DNA of 64,000 nucleotides from Galbibacter sp048266365 (GTDB lineage: Bacteria > Bacteroidota > Bacteroidia > Flavobacteriales > Flavobacteriaceae). Position numbers and translations under genes: made by a program. The notes under the pieces were generated by a model. The model saw only the letters and a program-made list of their open reading frames with translations. It searched no databases and was not told the origin of the DNA. The DNA lies in assembly GCF_048266365.1 (NCBI RefSeq), contig NZ_JBLWZP010000001.1, forward strand, positions 637,774-701,773. Reading direction: 5' to 3'. Of this stretch, positions 61,180 to 64,000 are shown piece after piece. Each line of letters starts with the position of its first letter. The first letter of the stretch is position 1.

Positions 61180-61251
61180 GCACTTTGCGGACTTATTGCA
61201 ATGAAGGTTAGTGATTTGCCGGGTAAAATGAAGCCGGAATCCAAAGCCTGA
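61180..61251 (+). other. Promoter-like segment and 16-codon ORF before the CAP lipoprotein
   Basis: TTTG at 61157-61160, about 20 bases, then GCACTTTG (61180-61187), similar to a -7 box. A 16-codon ORF (MKVSDLPGKMKPESKA) runs from ATG 61201 to TGA 61251 just before the gene. It may be a translated leader peptide or chance. Confidence 0.3.
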
Positions 61252-61271
61252 TATTGCTAGTAGTTTGGCCT

Positions 61272-61763
61272 ATGGATGCTATATCAAAAATTAAAGCGTG
61301 GAGTGTAGCCTTGATTTCATGCTTTTGCTTGTTGAGTTGCTCGGATGAAAATGTTACCGAAGAAATTATTGCAGACCCTAGTGTGGATTATCTGCAGATG
61401 GAAACTCAAATCCTTGAGCAAATCAATAAATATCGTCTTAGTCAGGGGCTGACAGCCTTGGAGCCTATTGCACTTATCGCTGTTCAAGCCGATGATCACA
61501 ACCATCATATGATCGCTAACCGGGAGGTGTGTCATCACGGTTTTGGCACCCGTGAAAAACAATTGGGAACTGGACTTGGAGCACAGGTCGTAGCTGAAAA
61601 CGTAGGTTACGGATTTCAGACGGCTGAAGGACTTGTACAAGCCTGGATTCAAAGCGAGGATCATAAGAAAAACATGGAAGGTGATTTTGATAGTATGGGT
61701 ATAGCAGCCTCTCAAAATGAGGATGGCTTATATTATTTTACTAATATTTTTGTCAAGCGCTAA
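61272..61763 (+). CDS. CAP-domain (SCP/YkwD) lipoprotein
   Basis: 163 residues from ATG 61272 (TTG 61254 is rejected). Lipobox CFCLLSC, then the CAP fold: EQINKYRLSQGLTALEPIALIAVQADDHNHHMI, CHHGFGTRE, VAENVGYGFQTAEGLVQAWIQSEDHKKNME and GIAASQNEDGLYYFTNIFV. The two CAP His and two Glu positions are recognisable. CAP proteins bind lipids or act as secreted factors; here a surface or periplasmic role is likely. It meets the tail of the lipoprotein operon on the other strand. Confidence 0.88.
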   Translation: MDAISKIKAWSVALISCFCLLSCSDENVTEEIIADPSVDYLQMETQILEQINKYRLSQGLTALEPIALIAVQADDHNHHMIANREVCHHGFGTREKQLGTGLGAQVVAENVGYGFQTAEGLVQAWIQSEDHKKNMEGDFDSMGIAASQNEDGLYYFTNIFVKR

Positions 61764-61821
61764 AGAGTTACTGCTATACCTCGGTGCAAACGCATTAAAA
61801 TAGTCCGTTGTCATATAAAAT

Positions 61822-62484
61822 TCAAGAAATAGTTAAAATTCTATCGTAAATTATTTCGCAATCATCATTTCTCTTTTCAAGAAAAATAAATTTGGTCAAT
61901 CCATCTAATGATGACCTAGAAATACCTACTACTAATAAAGCTTTGTCATAACTATCATTAAACCTAATTTCTGATGTAGTAAAAAGTAAATCAAAACTTT
62001 CCCAGAGCTTGTCATTGAGTCTTAAATCGTTATCGGTTGGAGCTTCTATAAATATATTGCCTCTAGTAGGTCTAAGGTTGGTTATATCTATCGATTTATT
62101 GCTTACTATTGTTTCATTTTTTAAAAATAAATTTTCAACTTTTTCCTTATACTCTTTTTCTTTAATAGGCGACATATAATACTCCTTTTCTTTTAACTCA
62201 AAGAGTTTGGGTCTTATTGCTACTATATGCTCCTGATTTAACCATTCATTTACATTCGGAAGATTTAAAATAGAATCCCTTATTCTTTTTAATGTATCGG
62301 GTACTCCCTCAGGCACAGGTGGAGGAATAATTAAGCTCGGTTTGACATATTCATCTATTACCTTCGACAATAGATTATATGTATTATCTACAATTTTTCT
62401 TTCTGATTCTTTTCCACCATTACACGAAAAAATAATAAATATGAATAAAATGAAACTAGGCTTAATTATGTTTATTCCCAACAT
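61822..62484 (-). CDS. Proline-rich paralogous lipoprotein, copy C
   Basis: 220 residues from ATG 62484, lipobox IIFSC. Shares with the next two genes a plan of: lipobox, short helix ending in VIDEYV, a Pro run (IIPPPVPEG), a charged middle, and a C-terminal unit with IRFNDSYDKALLVVGISRSSLDG then FLEKRNDD-x-IIYDRILTIS. Third gene of the operon, 10 bases after copy B. Strongly AT-rich, unlike the core genes. I do not recognise a family or a function. Confidence 0.7.
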   Translation of the reverse strand: MLGINIIKPSFILFIFIIFSCNGGKESERKIVDNTYNLLSKVIDEYVKPSLIIPPPVPEGVPDTLKRIRDSILNLPNVNEWLNQEHIVAIRPKLFELKEKEYYMSPIKEKEYKEKVENLFLKNETIVSNKSIDITNLRPTRGNIFIEAPTDNDLRLNDKLWESFDLLFTTSEIRFNDSYDKALLVVGISRSSLDGLTKFIFLEKRNDDCEIIYDRILTIS

Positions 62485-62494
62485 GTTGTTAAAG

Positions 62495-63127
62495 TTATAT
62501 TCTTTTAATAATTCCCCATAGTCCTTTTTTCTTTTCCAAATAAAAAGTTGCTGAATAAGATTCCAGCTTTTCATATTTTAAAGATGCTTTTATAACTGCT
62601 TTATTATTCTTTGTATTAAGAATGACTTTTGAAATTATTATTCTGCAATCTACCCCTATATAGGTTCCTGAGCCATAACTTTTCTCCATGGTTTTCTTAT
62701 TGAAATACACAATAGAGTCTTCCTTAGCTATGTCAATATAATTAAGGTTTATGGTAGATTTAGTATGAAAATCACTACATTGGTTGACTAAATCTGATAA
62801 TGACATTTCTTTTGTTATTTTAGATAAAATCGAAGTATAAAAAGTAGAATCAATTGCAATTATTTTTTGTCTATTGATATAAGTGATTACATCATTTCGA
62901 TAATCTACAGAATCCTGATATGTTAAGCGCTTATCCTCATACTTTTTGGGTAATGGAGGTGGATATATAGGAGGTGAGGAAGGATTACTCATAGTATCTA
63001 TGACAACGCTCAACACTTCAAATATATCATCATCCTTACTGTTTGTTTTTTTGTTTCCAATAGTACAAGAAAAATTTAATATTATACTAAAAAATAAGAG
63101 CAAAACAATATTCTTATTTACAATCAT
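62495..63127 (-). CDS. Proline-rich paralogous lipoprotein, copy B
   Basis: 210 residues, lipobox LNFSC, then EVLSVVIDTMSNPSSPPIYPPPLPKKY, the same layout as copy C (helix plus Pro run). The C-terminal unit reads RIIISKVILNTKNNKAVIKASLKYEKLESYSATFYLEKKKGLWGIIKRI, clearly related to copies A and C. Middle gene: 36 bases after copy A, 10 bases before copy C. Function unknown. Confidence 0.7.
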   Translation of the reverse strand: MIVNKNIVLLLFFSIILNFSCTIGNKKTNSKDDDIFEVLSVVIDTMSNPSSPPIYPPPLPKKYEDKRLTYQDSVDYRNDVITYINRQKIIAIDSTFYTSILSKITKEMSLSDLVNQCSDFHTKSTINLNYIDIAKEDSIVYFNKKTMEKSYGSGTYIGVDCRIIISKVILNTKNNKAVIKASLKYEKLESYSATFYLEKKKGLWGIIKRI

Positions 63128-63163
63128 TTCCCAAGGTCGTATTTGACAAAAACAACTGTTTGT

Positions 63164-63871
63164 TTATGATATCCATGTTCCTATAATTCTATCAATATTC
63201 CATTTGCCTTTCCCATTTTTTTTAATAAAAATTTTCACTCCATGTCCACTTAAAACTCCTGTTGTATAGCCAACATTTAAAACTCCATAGGATTTTGTTT
63301 CATCAAACAAAATTCTCGAAAATTCTATTGATGCTCCAATATAAAAGTCGTATTCGGTCCTCCAAAGCTCCCGCCCTTTAGGAAATTGAGAACGATACTT
63401 GAATTCCAGCCTATCATAATTGGTTTTTAATTTTCTTAAATCAATTTTATAGCCTTTATTTAATTCGACATTTTCCGAACTACCAATAACTATATTTTGA
63501 CCCTTGAAATGTTCCAATAATTCATTCAAATCTTCTCTTTTATAATTATTTATGGAGTCATTCACAATTAAATAAATTGAGGCTGAATCCTGTTTAATCG
63601 AATCTTTTTTCTTTCCCCAATCCCTCATTTTTTTTTCATATTCTTTTTCATAACTGATCTCATCTTTACCTTCTCTCCTTTTTAGGAAATCTCTCGGCGG
63701 TGGGGGTGGAATTAATCTTGAATCATAATATATAGAATCCATGATCAAGGGAAATATTTCGTAAAATACCACTTGCTCAAGTTCGACTTCTGACATATTT
63801 CTTTTTTTACAACTGCATAAAATACAGGCAAAAAACAATGGTAGAGCCAATATTATAATTATTCTTTTCAT
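63164..63871 (-). CDS. Proline-rich paralogous lipoprotein, copy A
   Basis: 235 residues, lipobox CILCSC followed by KKRNMSE. EIFPLIMDSIYYDSRLIPPPPPRDFLKRREG places the Pro run at the same point as in copies B and C; the C-terminus IEFSRILFDETKSYGVLNVGYTTGVLSGHGVKIFIKKNGKGKWNIDRIIGTWIS carries the same shared unit. First gene of the operon on the minus strand. The window ends 129 bases upstream, so more copies may follow. Function unknown. Confidence 0.7.
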   Translation of the reverse strand: MKRIIIILALPLFFACILCSCKKRNMSEVELEQVVFYEIFPLIMDSIYYDSRLIPPPPPRDFLKRREGKDEISYEKEYEKKMRDWGKKKDSIKQDSASIYLIVNDSINNYKREDLNELLEHFKGQNIVIGSSENVELNKGYKIDLRKLKTNYDRLEFKYRSQFPKGRELWRTEYDFYIGASIEFSRILFDETKSYGVLNVGYTTGVLSGHGVKIFIKKNGKGKWNIDRIIGTWIS

Positions 63872-64000
63872 ATGTGTTTTATTTTCATTTTAGTTAATTA
63901 AAGGCATAGTTTGCCTGTAAAACCAATAGATTTTATTAAGTATCCCTAGTATTTACAGTCTATCATTTGCCTTTACTTTTTTTAATTCCCCTAATTCTTT

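Overview
The window reads as a chromosomal segment of a member of the Flavobacteriaceae (Bacteroidota), probably marine. Evidence for this: several families confined to or typical of that group (DUF4290, DUF4625 lipoproteins, DUF3810, DUF349, tandem DUF368, OstA-like LPS transport protein, fused ResB-CcsA); promoter -7 boxes of the form TAnnTTTG instead of sigma70 boxes; little Shine-Dalgarno signal; and abundant type II signal peptides followed by acidic residues. Base composition is near 40% GC in the core and clearly more AT-rich in the last 2 kb. The genus cannot be decided from the sequence.

Layout. 1-2031: 3' part of a cytochrome c assembly protein. 2197-4375: an accessory patch with a flavin reductase, an intact ParE/RelE-type toxin-antitoxin pair, and a graveyard of an IS66 tail, a mazE stub and a mazF with an internal deletion. 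4553-10019: an apparent metal or ligand uptake locus with a small secreted CxxC protein, a TonB-dependent receptor and three histidine-rich DUF4625 lipoproteins. 10189-14333: a TPR histidine kinase and a DUF349 protein. 14853-17063: katG behind a 519-bp leader rich in inverted repeats. 17179-24384: two minus-strand operons (TPR protein, two DUF368 proteins, aroE; and OstA-like protein plus a class III aminotransferase). 24593-27352: a di-haem P460 protein with an unknown lipoprotein partner, divergent from a membrane-anchored LytTR regulator. 27365-35262: Lrp and TauE/SafE; fur-purA; spoT; an M48 protease; a SpoU methyltransferase. 35519-42535: lipoproteins, DUF3810, pepD, an HxlR/nitroreductase divergent pair, DUF819. 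42666-48648: gltBD. 48649-49508: an odd 145-base stretch with no C, and a gene scar (stub of a Crp/Fnr-like gene joined to a 5'-truncated GNAT). 49641-61152: mostly housekeeping (acyl-CoA dehydrogenase, anmK, recQ, an AAA ATPase, DUF493, DUF4290, murA, pyrR-pyrB-rnz-pdxH). 61272-63871: a CAP-domain lipoprotein facing an AT-rich operon of three divergent proline-rich lipoprotein paralogues that I do not recognise.

How the genes work together. Nitrogen assimilation (gltBD), purine and pyrimidine synthesis (purA, pyrR, pyrB), stringent response (spoT), envelope building (murA, anmK, OstA) and cytochrome c assembly form the core. The accessory interest lies in the histidine-rich uptake locus, the haem/LytTR locus with its symmetrical promoter region, the tandem lipoproteins at the right edge, and several deletion scars whose junctions can be read directly. 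No tRNA, rRNA, CRISPR array or intact insertion sequence was found.
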